A stretch of 37,680 nt of DNA from a bacterium (GCA_009918675.1 RGDM01000028.1:1-37680), one strand, 5' to 3'. Shown: positions 1-8,437, counted from the first letter of the stretch. The notes: generated by a model not told the origin, from the letters alone. Numbers and translations are program-made.

Positions 1-2
1 AA

Positions 3-587
3 GATCCTGTTGCAGTTTCATGTTTTCATGAAGTTTATTCTGCCTTTGTGGTGCGAGCACTTGAAGAGTTAATAAGCGCCTGTGAAATTGATTTGGTCTT
101 GATGGCGCGCATGAGTGTGGGCCGTGTTGCCACGGTGCAATGGCACCCAACAGACTTTTGGCAAAGGTGTTTGCGTGTTTTGCAATCTAACGCCGCTGCT
201 TCCGCTGGAGTCAATCGGGCAGCGAAAAATTGCAAAAATCGGTCGTTCCAAGTGATGATTTTTCCGCCGCAAGGTTTGCGGCGGCGAGCACTTATCGATG
301 CAAATCTGAGGCGCCATTCCGTGCAGACGACATCTGCAGGCGTCGGAGATTCCCTCCAGACGAATCCGAGTCGACATTCTCATGATCAAGCACAGGGTTA
401 TGCATTGAACAAACCGATTCAAAATGTTTTAGTTTTGGATGATGTTCTAACAAGTGGCGGAAGTTTGTTGCGCGAATGGAAGGCACTCTGCGCGTGGGCT
501 GAAATTGATCCCAATGCTTTGAGCCCTGAATTTCAACTGCATGCCTTAACGCTTTTCAGAACACCTGTGATGGATCCAACGAAGTGA
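3..587 (+). CDS. ComF-like phosphoribosyltransferase, 5' end outside window
   Basis: The reading frame is open from the first complete codon (base 3), so the true start and any N-terminal zinc-binding part lie upstream of the window. Near the C-terminus (bases about 423-465) there is a clear PRPP-binding motif, VLVLDDVLTSGGS: a hydrophobic strand, two acidic residues, then a TSGGS loop. This is the hallmark of type I phosphoribosyltransferases. ComF-family proteins carry this domain and are linked to DNA uptake or unknown nucleotide chemistry. The middle of the protein is divergent: the usual RGFNQ-like segment is not obvious, although a DQAQG segment just before the motif could correspond to the conserved ComF Gln-Ala. 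It ends seven bases before the methyltransferase start, so the two are probably co-transcribed. The PRTase domain is fairly certain; the ComF assignment is tentative. Confidence 0.55.
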   Translation, partial: DPVAVSCFHEVYSAFVVRALEELISACEIDLVLMARMSVGRVATVQWHPTDFWQRCLRVLQSNAAASAGVNRAAKNCKNRSFQVMIFPPQGLRRRALIDANLRRHSVQTTSAGVGDSLQTNPSRHSHDQAQGYALNKPIQNVLVLDDVLTSGGSLLREWKALCAWAEIDPNALSPEFQLHALTLFRTPVMDPTK

Positions 588-594
588 GGCAAGT

Positions 595-1557
595 GTGGGT
601 TTCAACTGGACTGCGCAATTACAAAAGGCTTTGGAACGGCGCTATGGGCTTGAACCTCGCTTGCGTGATGAAACGCAAATTGGCCGCTATTTTGCCGGCC
701 GCGCAGATGGACTCGATGGTGTTATAGTCGATGCCTTTGGAGCGTTGGTTGTTTTGACAATCTACAATCCAGCCATTGTGGCAGATGCTGAGCAATTCCT
801 AAAAGGAACTCAGAATCTTTTTGGTGCAGGCCGTTTCGTTATTGGAAAAATCAGGTCGAGCGGCGGCGGTTTCTTGTATTTGGATCCGTGTGGTGTTCTT
901 GGAAAAAAATGGATCGCACAAGAGGATGATTGCCTTTTCGAAACGCGTGCCGATGACAAGAACGATTTTGGATTGTTCCCAGATGCACGCGCTGCGCGAT
1001 TGGCGCTGCGACCGTTGGTCGCTCCTGAGTCTGTTGTTCTGAATCTTTTTTCTTATACCTGTGGGTTTGCGGTTGTTGCGCAAAAGCAGGGTGCAAAAGC
1101 TTCTATTAACGTTGATGCAAACCCAGAAATGCTCACCTGGGGGAAACGCAATGCTGATCTCAATGGCGTTGATTTTTCGGTTGTGCCCGAGCTGGCGCAG
1201 AAATATCTGGCACGGCTTGAGCGCCGGGTGGAAGAAGGCAAGCTTGTCTGTCCAGATATTTGGGTGTGTGACCCTCCCGCATTTGGAGTGGGTCGCGGCC
1301 CCCAACGCGTTTTGAAGCATTTTTGGGATGCATTTTGGGGTTCAGTTGAGCGCCTCTCGCCGCGCGCACTTGTCATTCTCCGCAACGATCGCACTGGGTA
1401 TCGTGAGGGCCACACCCTCGCGCGTGAGCTGGACGCGTTGCTCGGCGGCAGCTATGACTTGCGCGGCTGTTCTTTTGCGGACTGCCCTTCACTCTGTTAT
1501 GAAGTGCCAGATGCTTTTTATAAGCTCAATGAATCATTGGTGCTTTTGAGACGTTAG
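595..1557 (+). CDS. RlmI-like class I SAM-dependent methyltransferase
   Basis: The 320-residue protein has the architecture of the RlmI/RlmK-type 23S rRNA methyltransferases. An N-terminal PUA-like segment with GRADGLDG (about residues 35-42) is followed by the conserved DFGLFPDAR segment (124-132). SAM motif I is at about 148-160 (VLNLFSYTCGFAV), the acidic ribose-binding Asp is in NVDANPEML, and the catalytic-region DPPAF is at 226-230. It probably transfers a methyl group from SAM to an rRNA base in the cytoplasm; which base cannot be told from sequence. The start is GTG at 595 with GTGAGG just upstream, close behind the preceding gene. At 320 residues it is shorter than E. coli RlmI (about 396), so a RlmI-like paralogue is as likely as the orthologue. 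Confidence 0.8.
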   Translation: MGFNWTAQLQKALERRYGLEPRLRDETQIGRYFAGRADGLDGVIVDAFGALVVLTIYNPAIVADAEQFLKGTQNLFGAGRFVIGKIRSSGGGFLYLDPCGVLGKKWIAQEDDCLFETRADDKNDFGLFPDARAARLALRPLVAPESVVLNLFSYTCGFAVVAQKQGAKASINVDANPEMLTWGKRNADLNGVDFSVVPELAQKYLARLERRVEEGKLVCPDIWVCDPPAFGVGRGPQRVLKHFWDAFWGSVERLSPRALVILRNDRTGYREGHTLARELDALLGGSYDLRGCSFADCPSLCYEVPDAFYKLNESLVLLRR

Positions 1558-1594
1558 AGATTTCCTGTGCGACAGCCGATGGAAACACAGGTGG

Positions 1595-1623
1595 TTGGCG
1601 GACACTCAAGGGAGCGCTAAATT
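1595..1623 (+). promoter_or_regulatory. candidate sigma-70-type promoter of phhA
   Basis: TTGGCG (1595-1600) and TAAATT (1618-1623) are separated by exactly 17 bases, each matching four of six consensus positions. Transcription would start near 1630, inside the inverted repeat that follows. This is by-eye consensus matching only. Confidence 0.4.
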
Positions 1624-1641
1624 AGCCTGAATAATCAGGCT
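1624..1641. promoter_or_regulatory. inverted repeat over the predicted phhA transcription start
   Basis: AGCCTGA and TCAGGCT form perfect 7-base arms around ATAA. The repeat directly follows the predicted -10 box, the place where a repressor would bind. No T-run follows, so it does not look like a terminator. Outer segments also pair (AGCG 1613-1616 with CGCT 1651-1654; CGGACA 1599-1604 with TGTCCG 1660-1665), so a structured leader RNA is the alternative if transcription starts further upstream. Confidence 0.45.
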
Positions 1642-1676
1642 GTGGAGTTTCGCTGATGCTGTCCGGAGGATTTGAA

Positions 1677-2525
1677 ATGTCGACCAACTTGGGCATTCCA
1701 TCTGGAAAACTTTCGACGGAAGTTGAATTCAAAGCGCGTCCGTCGGATCCCATCCGTCGCAGTCCTTCGCCTGAAGGTACCATTGGCGAGCAGATCATTC
1801 CTCCCGATTATGCGCACGAGCAACACAGCACCTGGGCTGAGCTTTATAAAAGACAATCAGCAATTCTGAGCGGACGCGTCTGCGCGGAATATTTGGATGG
1901 TCGTGAATTGCTTAATTTCCCCAGCAATCGTGTTCCTCAATTGGCGGACTTGAGTCGCATTTTAAAGAATGCAACCGGTTGGCAAGTAATTCGGGTTGAA
2001 GGTTACGTTCCCGAGCCAATATTTTTCCGCTTGCTCGCAAACAAATGTTTCCCCTGTACGGATTTCATTCGCCATCCGACTGAGCTGGAATACACGCCAG
2101 CACCTGACATGTTTCATGATTTGATGGGTCACTTGCCACTGATCACCAATTCACGCTTTGCCGGATTTTTTCATGCCTACGGCTTGGCAGGCTTGCGTGT
2201 GCGCAATGAAGAAGAAGTTGCCATGCTCGGGCGAATTTATTGGTTCACCGTTGAATTTGGCTTAATGAATCCCAACGCGCAAAAGCGAGACTTGCGTGAT
2301 GTGCGCGAAACCACAATTTACGGGGCAGGAATTGTTTCGTCTGTTGGCGAGATCATGCACAGCCTCAGTGATGTCGTCAAAAAAGAACCTTTCAATGCCG
2401 AGGTGCTTTCCCAGAGGCCCTTTGATATTCACCACATGCAAGATACTCTGTTTGAGATCACGTCATTTGATGAGTTGGAGTCAGAGTTTCGTCGATGGGC
2501 TTCCTCAAAAGGACTTCTCGATTAA
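1677..2525 (+). CDS. phhA: phenylalanine 4-hydroxylase (tetrahydropterin-dependent)
   Basis: This enzyme hydroxylates phenylalanine to tyrosine with O2, non-heme Fe(II) and tetrahydropterin, the first step of phenylalanine catabolism. The catalytic core is unmistakable. The conserved segment TPAPDMFHDLMGHLP carries the two iron-binding histidines (His147 and His152 from the chosen start), and the third ligand is the Glu of IYWFTVEFGL (Glu193). The spacing agrees with bacterial PhhA enzymes. At 282 residues it is about the usual bacterial length, with a short extra N-terminus. An ATG at 1656 is in frame, but GGAGGA at 1665-1670 is correctly placed only for ATG 1677, so that start is preferred. 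A 4a-carbinolamine dehydratase, often next to phhA, is not found in the window. Confidence 0.95.
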   Translation: MSTNLGIPSGKLSTEVEFKARPSDPIRRSPSPEGTIGEQIIPPDYAHEQHSTWAELYKRQSAILSGRVCAEYLDGRELLNFPSNRVPQLADLSRILKNATGWQVIRVEGYVPEPIFFRLLANKCFPCTDFIRHPTELEYTPAPDMFHDLMGHLPLITNSRFAGFFHAYGLAGLRVRNEEEVAMLGRIYWFTVEFGLMNPNAQKRDLRDVRETTIYGAGIVSSVGEIMHSLSDVVKKEPFNAEVLSQRPFDIHHMQDTLFEITSFDELESEFRRWASSKGLLD

Positions 2526-2533
2526 GACAAAAA

Positions 2534-3817
2534 ATGCACGCACGGTATCATGATGCTTTGCTGCAGACCGTGCTGCATCGTGCAGTGCATTTTTTCTGTT
2601 TTCTGTTGCTTGAGAACTCTGCCTTCGCTCAAGACGCGGCCAAGAAAGACGCAGCCTCCGCGCAAGCAGCTCCCACTGCAAAAGCGGGCAACTGTCCGGC
2701 TCCTACGTCATCTGCTGAATCTCCGAGTCGATTGCGGGTCGTCAGCGTGTCAGGAAGTGCCAAAAAATTTAAAATCAAGCTGGATAAGGGTGGAAAAAGC
2801 ATTGGTTTGCCCGCACCCGCGGGTGAGCAAACACCCAATGTTGGTGATTGTTTTTATGTGCTCGCAGACAACCAGAAAGACGTTGTTGCAGAAATTGTTT
2901 TTCAAAAAGCGACCAAAAATGCCAAGGGAATTTCCGTTTGGGCTTTTTCTCCAAACCGCAGATCCGAAGCGGGTAAGTTAATACTTAATTTGAATGCTGT
3001 TCGGGTGTCGGAAACCACATCTAATGACGCTGATTCCTCGGGCGGAGGCGAACTTTTGCCGGGTGAGAACCCCTTAGTGCTTCCTTCGTTTGTGTTGATT
3101 CAAAATGCTCAGCATCAGGCTGCGAATGTTAGAACAGGGTACGCGCTCAACATTCCTGTGTCGGGCTTTGGGGTTGAGGTTGATGCATTTGTGCCTCGCT
3201 TGGCGACTGGAACTTGGACAAACATGATTGGATTGCGCTTAAATTTCTTATCGTGGAGTGCGGAGAAGTTTGTTTTTCGAAAGGTTTCCGCTGGCGATAA
3301 TCAAGATGCAACTGCAACTGGGAATAATCTTCAATTAGATTTGGTTTTTCGGTATCCGCTGCAGAATAAATTCATTCCAAGAATTGGTTTTTTTGTTTCA
3401 CCGTTAGCGAAGCAGACAGAGATCTTAAAAGCTGAAGCGAGTGCATTGAGCCCGCAAAACACCCAAACAGTTGTTCGGAGCGGCTTACTTTTTGGTGCCG
3501 AGGCAGAGATTCAGCCTGCGAATAATTTTTTTCTGCAAGGCCGGATGACGATGTCGAGTAAAGAAGCCACAAGCGTGCAGGATCAAACCACCCCAGGTGA
3601 AACACTTTCTGGAACAGGCAGCGTGGCTCGTTTGCATCTCACTGGTATAGCTGGAGTGCGTTTGCCGATCACGGCTTCGCGGCGTTTTGTGTTTGAAGGC
3701 TTGGTTGGAAATACTTACAGGTCAGATAAATATTCGCCCGAGATCAGCAATGGTGGGCAGGATCAACAGAAAGATATTGTGACCTTCTTTCAGGCCGGAT
3801 TTGGCTACATACTTTAA
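2534..3817 (+). CDS. secreted protein with predicted outer-membrane beta-barrel
   Basis: I do not recognise a named family. The protein starts with a signal peptide: a hydrophobic core around residues 19-27 and a likely cleavage after AFA (residue 32). An Ala/Lys-rich stretch and a soluble domain of about 120 residues follow (about 60-180). The C-terminal half consists of alternating hydrophobic/polar strands with aromatic residues, ending FQAGFGYIL, as expected of an outer-membrane barrel. ATG 2534 is chosen because it gives a compact signal peptide. An in-frame ATG at 2495 would overlap phhA by 31 bases and lengthen the n-region; neither start has a good ribosome binding site, so translation may be coupled to phhA, whose stop is eight bases upstream. 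A strong terminator overlaps its stop codon. Confidence 0.7.
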   Translation: MHARYHDALLQTVLHRAVHFFCFLLLENSAFAQDAAKKDAASAQAAPTAKAGNCPAPTSSAESPSRLRVVSVSGSAKKFKIKLDKGGKSIGLPAPAGEQTPNVGDCFYVLADNQKDVVAEIVFQKATKNAKGISVWAFSPNRRSEAGKLILNLNAVRVSETTSNDADSSGGGELLPGENPLVLPSFVLIQNAQHQAANVRTGYALNIPVSGFGVEVDAFVPRLATGTWTNMIGLRLNFLSWSAEKFVFRKVSAGDNQDATATGNNLQLDLVFRYPLQNKFIPRIGFFVSPLAKQTEILKAEASALSPQNTQTVVRSGLLFGAEAEIQPANNFFLQGRMTMSSKEATSVQDQTTPGETLSGTGSVARLHLTGIAGVRLPITASRRFVFEGLVGNTYRSDKYSPEISNGGQDQQKDIVTFFQAGFGYIL

Positions 3818-3855
3818 CGGGCTATGAATATTTCTATTCATAGCCCGTTCTTATT
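3816..3855. terminator. strong intrinsic terminator between convergent genes
   Basis: A perfect 15-bp stem (3816-3830 with 3835-3849, arms beginning AACGGGCTATG) closes on a TTTC loop and is followed by CTTATT. It starts within the stop codon of the barrel protein and lies 25 bases beyond the end of the convergent peptidase gene, so it probably terminates the plus-strand transcript and may block the minus-strand one. Confidence 0.85.
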
Positions 3856-3879
3856 CGCAGAAAAGATCTTCGCCGAAAC

Positions 3880-5106
3880 TCAAAAACCCGGGGGTACGAC
3901 GAAGCTATTCACTCCGGTTGTGTAGCCTTCAAATCGTCCGCTCTTTTCATTGAATTGGGGAAGGAATGCGAAAAGGTAGTCGGCCGAAAGCTTGTGGTAA
4001 CCTTTTTCGCCGTCGCGCTGGTAGCTGGAACGATCCTGACGCTCTGCTCCGCCCCACGAATTTTTAACGATAAATGCAGTGAGTGAGCCGAATTCAACAG
4101 CCTTTGATTTTAATTCATTGCTCACTTCGCCTTCGGGAGTCTCAAAGGGCAACTGAGTGACTGGATCAACACCTTTGGCGAGATAATCCTCAAGCACCGT
4201 TGAATGGTATCCTTGTCGGCCCTGAGTGAGAGCTTTTTGAACTGCCGACAATTCAAATGTTCCAAGTGGCGTCATGCCATTGAAGTCGACAAACCAATTC
4301 ATCACAACAGGGTATCCTGCGTTCATCGCGCGCATCACGCGGCGCAGAGCACGGCGCTGTAGCTCGCTGACATTTCCATCCCATTGCGCAAATGGCTTTT
4401 CACCCACTTGAGGTTCATTGGGATACTTTGTGTAGCTGACAGGCCAGACGACTTCACGCCAGCTCGGCATCACCTCTGAAAGAGGAGCGGTCGCACCACC
4501 ACCCATCGGCACCTTGAGGCTTGATGCCTTGATAATTTTTCCTTCGAGGGCGTTCATGTCGACGCCGAAGGCTCTATCGAGTTCCGCGCGAATGGTTTCG
4601 AACGATCGTGATTTGGCCAAAGGACCAGTTTTCAGGCTTTCATTGATGATTGCGGTTGCGCGCTTTTGCCGCTCGCTGCGCGAAAGGTTCGCTTCATCAG
4701 GGGCGAAGTCCGACTCAATCATCAAACCGTAGCGAATGATGAGTTCGGTCGCCTCTTCAAAGGAACCGCCGGTTTGAACTTCATTTGACCTCAGGCCATT
4801 AAGCTGCACTTCGTAATGGCGATAGGTGACGTAGGATTCAGAGAAGTTGGGCAGTGGTTCATTAGTGCCGCGCAACATCATCGATTCAACCCAGCCAAGC
4901 GCTGCATAGGCCCAGCAATTACCAATACTTTGCCATTTTACTGGAGTGTGTGGGATATTCACAGTTTGGACAGATGACTGAGATTGTGCTGCAACCGAAG
5001 GGTTTTGCGCCTGCTCGATGCGCGAATTGGCTGAGCAACTGGTGGCTAGGGTCATCAAACTCGGGGTCAGTGCGAGCGCGCAAAGGACTCTAAATGAGCT
5101 AACCAT
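3880..5106 (-). CDS. papain-fold (C1-like) cysteine peptidase, predicted lipoprotein
   Basis: The 408-residue protein has a lipoprotein-type signal ending LATSC (lipidated Cys24), so it should be membrane-anchored and face the periplasm or cell surface. The mature part shows the three landmarks of papain-family peptidases. WQSIGNCWAYAA holds the oxyanion Gln59 and nucleophile Cys64, GYHSTVLEDY holds the probable catalytic His301, and FIVKNSWGGAE is the classic Asn/Trp motif with Asn349. The gap of about 235 residues between Cys and His is much longer than in papain, indicating large insertions. There is no obvious inhibitory propeptide before the Cys. ATG 5106 is used because AAGGAGAA lies directly upstream; the longer frame from 5130 lacks a ribosome binding site. 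It is divergent from rlpA. The substrate is unknown. Confidence 0.75.
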   Translation of the reverse strand: MVSSFRVLCALALTPSLMTLATSCSANSRIEQAQNPSVAAQSQSSVQTVNIPHTPVKWQSIGNCWAYAALGWVESMMLRGTNEPLPNFSESYVTYRHYEVQLNGLRSNEVQTGGSFEEATELIIRYGLMIESDFAPDEANLSRSERQKRATAIINESLKTGPLAKSRSFETIRAELDRAFGVDMNALEGKIIKASSLKVPMGGGATAPLSEVMPSWREVVWPVSYTKYPNEPQVGEKPFAQWDGNVSELQRRALRRVMRAMNAGYPVVMNWFVDFNGMTPLGTFELSAVQKALTQGRQGYHSTVLEDYLAKGVDPVTQLPFETPEGEVSNELKSKAVEFGSLTAFIVKNSWGGAERQDRSSYQRDGEKGYHKLSADYLFAFLPQFNEKSGRFEGYTTGVNSFVVPPGF

Positions 5107-5204
5107 GACGTTCTCCTTGGCCCGAGACACAGTAGTAGGACTGATCCGAGCGGCGGCCAGCGGTAGTTGTTTTCGAAATAGAAGTAAAGGGGAAAAGGAG
5201 GGCT

Positions 5205-5648
5205 ATGAGGCTGGCGGCTAAGAGGGGATTTCTTGTTATCCTAATAATCCCATTGTTTCTGGTGGGTTGTATTAGTTTAGAGCCGTTCGGTCGGACGCTT
5301 CTAAAGGCGCGAATTCCAGACGATTTTACTGCATCGGGGGCCGGGTGGGGTTCGCACTACGGAACCCAGTTTTCCGGCCGAGCGACTTCAAGTGGGGAGC
5401 CTTATCAGGAAGGTTACTATACGGCCGCTCATCCCACGCTACCCATGGGCACCATTGTTCTAGTCAGACGAGCGGCGACAGGTCGCTATGTTTTTGTGCG
5501 AATTAATGATCGGGGTCCGTTCGTAGCTGGACGAGTGATTGATCTCTCGCATGCCGCCGCTGCAAAAGTTGGACTGCTTGCTGCAGGAATTGGTCGCGTT
5601 GAACTTTTTGTGATTCCGCCTCAGCATCCATTGATTGCTCACCTGTAA
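5205..5648 (+). CDS. rlpA: RlpA-family septal/peptidoglycan lipoprotein
   Basis: RlpA proteins are outer-membrane lipoproteins with a double-psi beta-barrel; in Pseudomonas RlpA is a lytic transglycosylase that cuts stem-peptide-free glycan at the septum. The signal peptide ends LVGC (lipidated Cys22). The barrel shows the family motifs in order: SGRATSSGEPY with the catalytic-type Glu65, TAAHPTLPMGT with His76, and RINDRGPFV with Asp102. At 147 residues it is a minimal version, with no C-terminal SPOR domain, so septal targeting by denuded glycan is not expected from this protein alone. AAGGAGGG precedes ATG 5205 at unusually short spacing. The gene is divergent from the papain-like lipoprotein, with a 98-base shared upstream region. 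Confidence 0.9.
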   Translation: MRLAAKRGFLVILIIPLFLVGCISLEPFGRTLLKARIPDDFTASGAGWGSHYGTQFSGRATSSGEPYQEGYYTAAHPTLPMGTIVLVRRAATGRYVFVRINDRGPFVAGRVIDLSHAAAAKVGLLAAGIGRVELFVIPPQHPLIAHL

Positions 5649-5665
5649 CCGCTGTACCGTTGCCG

Positions 5666-5681
5666 CACTTCAATTGAAGTG
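5666..5681. promoter_or_regulatory. perfect 16-bp palindrome upstream of clpS
   Basis: CACTTCAATTGAAGTG is a perfect palindrome with no spacer, in the 66-base gap between rlpA and clpS. An A-rich, not T-rich, stretch follows on the plus strand, so it is unlikely to be an intrinsic terminator. It fits the form of a dimeric repressor operator for the clpS-clpA pair. The binding protein is unknown. Confidence 0.5.
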
Positions 5682-5714
5682 AAAAAGTAAATTTGGCAGA
5701 CGAGGTGCTCCTCC

Positions 5715-6053
5715 ATGTCCGGCGTACGGCAACCCTTTGGCAACGATCCCATGGATGATTTGAACGACGACGTTCTCACCCACCCTGATCAGAAATTAGC
5801 CAAGCCTCCTATGTACAAAGTTGTATTGAATAATGATGACTACACACCGATGGAATTTGTCATTCACGTCTTGCAGAAATTCTTCCGAAAAAATGAATCG
5901 GAGGCCGTGCAGATCATGCTGCTTGTTCATAAAACCGGAAAAGGGGTGGCTGGTGTATTTCCATTTTCAATTGCGGAGACGAAGGTCAAGCAGGTGAACG
6001 ACTTCTCCAAGCAGCACGGATTTCCGTTGCTGACCACACTGGAACAGGAGTAA
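5715..6053 (+). CDS. clpS: ATP-dependent Clp protease adaptor ClpS
   Basis: ClpS binds proteins with destabilising N-terminal residues (Leu, Phe, Tyr, Trp) and hands them to ClpA for degradation by ClpAP. The 112-residue protein has the expected disordered N-terminal tail (about 1-30). The N-degron pocket segment [12 protein letters not shown] carries Asn40, Asp41, Asp42, Thr44 and gatekeeper Met46, and the conserved [10 protein letters not shown] has His72. Length is normal for the family. A GAGG sequence lies about nine bases before ATG 5715; an in-frame ATG at 5751 would shorten the tail. The gene is followed after five bases by clpA, the usual arrangement. Confidence 0.96.
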   Translation: MSGVRQPFGNDPMDDLNDDVLTHPDQKLAKPPMYKVVLNNDDYTPMEFVIHVLQKFFRKNESEAVQIMLLVHKTGKGVAGVFPFSIAETKVKQVNDFSKQHGFPLLTTLEQE

Positions 6054-6058
6054 AACCC

Positions 6059-8398
6059 GTGCTGAGCCCTCAACTTGAAAAATGTATTCGGGCCGCTTTT
6101 CAGTTCGCGACGAAGCACCGTCATGAATATCTCACGATTGAGCATCTTCTTTTGACCCTGCTGGATGATTCGTCTGTGAGAGAACTGCTTGAGAGCTGTG
6201 GCGCCAAAGTCGAGCCACTGCGCACTGATATCATTAAATTTCTGGATGAGAATTCTCCGGTGGTTGATTTGGCTGACACGGATGCAAAAGATGAAGCAGG
6301 TTTCACACCAACCATGACATTGGCACTTGAGCGACTCATCCATCGGACGATGGTTCGGGTGCGCAGTGCAGGCCGTGAAGTTGTGGATACGGGAAAGATT
6401 TTAATTGAGATTTTCAATGAACCAGATTGCCATGCAGCTTGGTTTTTGGAAGAGCAGGGCCTCAATCGGCTCGAGATGATTCAATTCTATTCGCATGCTT
6501 TGACGGGCGCACAACGCGGCGGAACAGATTCAGCGCAGCGCGATCAACAACCCTCTGCAAGCCAACCGCAGCAAAATAAAGAAGACATGCTTGAGAGATT
6601 TTGCATTTTGCTCAATCGAAAGGTGAGTGAAGGGCGCATTGATCCAATTGTAGGTCGGGATGATCTCATTGATCGGATGATCGAAATTCTCTGCAGAAAA
6701 ACCAAAAACAACCCGATTCTTGTTGGCGATCCTGGTGTCGGTAAAACCGCAGTTGTTGACGGCCTAGCCGCACGTATTGTCAACAAGCGAGTTCCGAAGC
6801 GATTGCTGGAGGCGGAGATTTATTCACTCGACATGGGCGCATTGCTCGCCGGCACACGATATCGTGGCGACTTCGAGGAGCGTCTTAAGGGTGTGGTGCG
6901 TGCCATTGAGGCTCGCCCACTTGGGATTTTATTTATTGATGAAATCCATACGGTCGTGGGTGCGGGAGCAACCAGTGGCGGGTCGATGGATGCCTCTAAT
7001 CTTCTCAAGCCAAGTCTTGCCGACGCGCGCTTGAGTTGCATTGGTTCAACGACGTTTAAAGAATTTCGTGCGCATATTGAGAAAGACAGAGCACTAAGCC
7101 GTCGTTTTCAGAAAATTGAAGTGCGTGAACCGACTGCAGATGAAACGGCGCTGATTCTCGAAGGCGTTAAGGGCCGGTATGAAGAGCATCACGGGGTTAT
7201 TTATTCTAAAAATTCGATACGCGCTGCGGTTGATTTGAGTGTTAAACATATTCATGGTCGCTTTCTTCCCGATAAAGCTCTTGATGTGCTCGATGAGGCG
7301 GGAGCAAAGGTTTCATTGCGCAGTGAGGCAAGTTCAAGCCGTTCTGTGTCTACCGTTCAATTGCGGGATATTGAAAAGGTGGTTGCGTCGATGGCGCAAA
7401 TCCCCGAACGCTCTGTGAGTGCAGACCAAAAACTTCAGCTGCAGAATTTAGAAGCTGATTTGAAAAAAGCCATTTATGGGCAAGATGCGGCCATTGAAAC
7501 CATCGTCTCGGCTATTCACATGTCGCGTTCTGGTTTGGCGAATCCGGTGCGCCCTATTGGTTGTTACCTTTTTGCTGGACCAACGGGCGTAGGAAAAACC
7601 GAATTAACAAAGCAGCTGGCGAAAAGTTTGGGAGTGACTCTCCATCGCTTTGATATGAGTGAATACATGGAGCGTCATACGGTCTCGCGGCTGGTGGGTG
7701 CGCCTCCGGGATACGTTGGATATGATGAAGGGGGGTTGCTCACTGAGGCAGTGACAAAAACCCCTTATTGCGTTGTCTTGCTCGACGAAATCGAGAAAGC
7801 GCATCCGGAAGTTCATAATATTCTGCTTCAGGTGATGGACAGTGGTCGGCTTACAGATGCCAGCGGTCGGACCGCAGATTTTCGCAACACTATCGTGATT
7901 CTGACCTCAAATGCCGGTGCTCGTGAACTGAGCGGACAGGGCTTGGGCTTTATGCCTGATAGCACCGAATCGCGTGCCCTTGAGGCAGTCAAGAAGCACT
8001 TTTCGCCGGAGTTCTTCAATCGCCTCGATGCCGTTGTGAGCTTCCATCGGTTGAGCGATGAAGTGATGTTGCAAATTGTTGAGAAGTCTCTCGCTGGCTT
8101 AACCGACATTCTTGCAGAGAAGAAGGTCACCCTTGAAGTCACGGCTGCGGCAAGAATGTGGCTAAAAGATAAGGGGTTTGATCCGGCCTATGGCGCCCGC
8201 CCTCTTGAACGAGTTGTTGACAGGGAAGTGAAACAACGGCTTGTGAAGGAGCTGTTGTTTGGGCCTCTTGCCAAAGGTGGGCACTGTGTTGTTGACGTAA
8301 AAGACAACCAGTTGTTCCTTTCGGCTAGCGAACGAGAGGAGTCGGCAAGGAGCCAGCGCCATGAACGCAAGAATGCCAAGACGGTCGTTAAAGTTTGA
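6059..8398 (+). CDS. clpA: ClpA, AAA+ unfoldase of the ClpAP protease
   Basis: ClpA unfolds substrates and threads them into the ClpP peptidase. The 779-residue protein has the standard layout. The N-domain that binds ClpS covers about 1-145, followed by a short Gln/Ser linker. AAA+ ring D1 has Walker A GDPGVGKT at 223-230 and Walker B LFIDEIHTVVGAG. Ring D2 has Walker A GPTGVGKT at 507-514, the pore-loop segment GAPPGYVGYDEGG and sensor motif FNRLD. A GLGF tripeptide loop after TSNAGAREL corresponds to the IGL/IGF loop that docks on ClpP, so this is a ClpP partner and not a ClpB disaggregase; the long ClpB middle coiled coil is absent. Start is GTG 6059. clpP itself is not in the window. Confidence 0.96.
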   Translation: MLSPQLEKCIRAAFQFATKHRHEYLTIEHLLLTLLDDSSVRELLESCGAKVEPLRTDIIKFLDENSPVVDLADTDAKDEAGFTPTMTLALERLIHRTMVRVRSAGREVVDTGKILIEIFNEPDCHAAWFLEEQGLNRLEMIQFYSHALTGAQRGGTDSAQRDQQPSASQPQQNKEDMLERFCILLNRKVSEGRIDPIVGRDDLIDRMIEILCRKTKNNPILVGDPGVGKTAVVDGLAARIVNKRVPKRLLEAEIYSLDMGALLAGTRYRGDFEERLKGVVRAIEARPLGILFIDEIHTVVGAGATSGGSMDASNLLKPSLADARLSCIGSTTFKEFRAHIEKDRALSRRFQKIEVREPTADETALILEGVKGRYEEHHGVIYSKNSIRAAVDLSVKHIHGRFLPDKALDVLDEAGAKVSLRSEASSSRSVSTVQLRDIEKVVASMAQIPERSVSADQKLQLQNLEADLKKAIYGQDAAIETIVSAIHMSRSGLANPVRPIGCYLFAGPTGVGKTELTKQLAKSLGVTLHRFDMSEYMERHTVSRLVGAPPGYVGYDEGGLLTEAVTKTPYCVVLLDEIEKAHPEVHNILLQVMDSGRLTDASGRTADFRNTIVILTSNAGARELSGQGLGFMPDSTESRALEAVKKHFSPEFFNRLDAVVSFHRLSDEVMLQIVEKSLAGLTDILAEKKVTLEVTAAARMWLKDKGFDPAYGARPLERVVDREVKQRLVKELLFGPLAKGGHCVVDVKDNQLFLSASEREESARSQRHERKNAKTVVKV

Positions 8399-8437
8399 CG
8401 GCCAAACTTCCACTTACATAGAGTGAAAGAACCTAAT

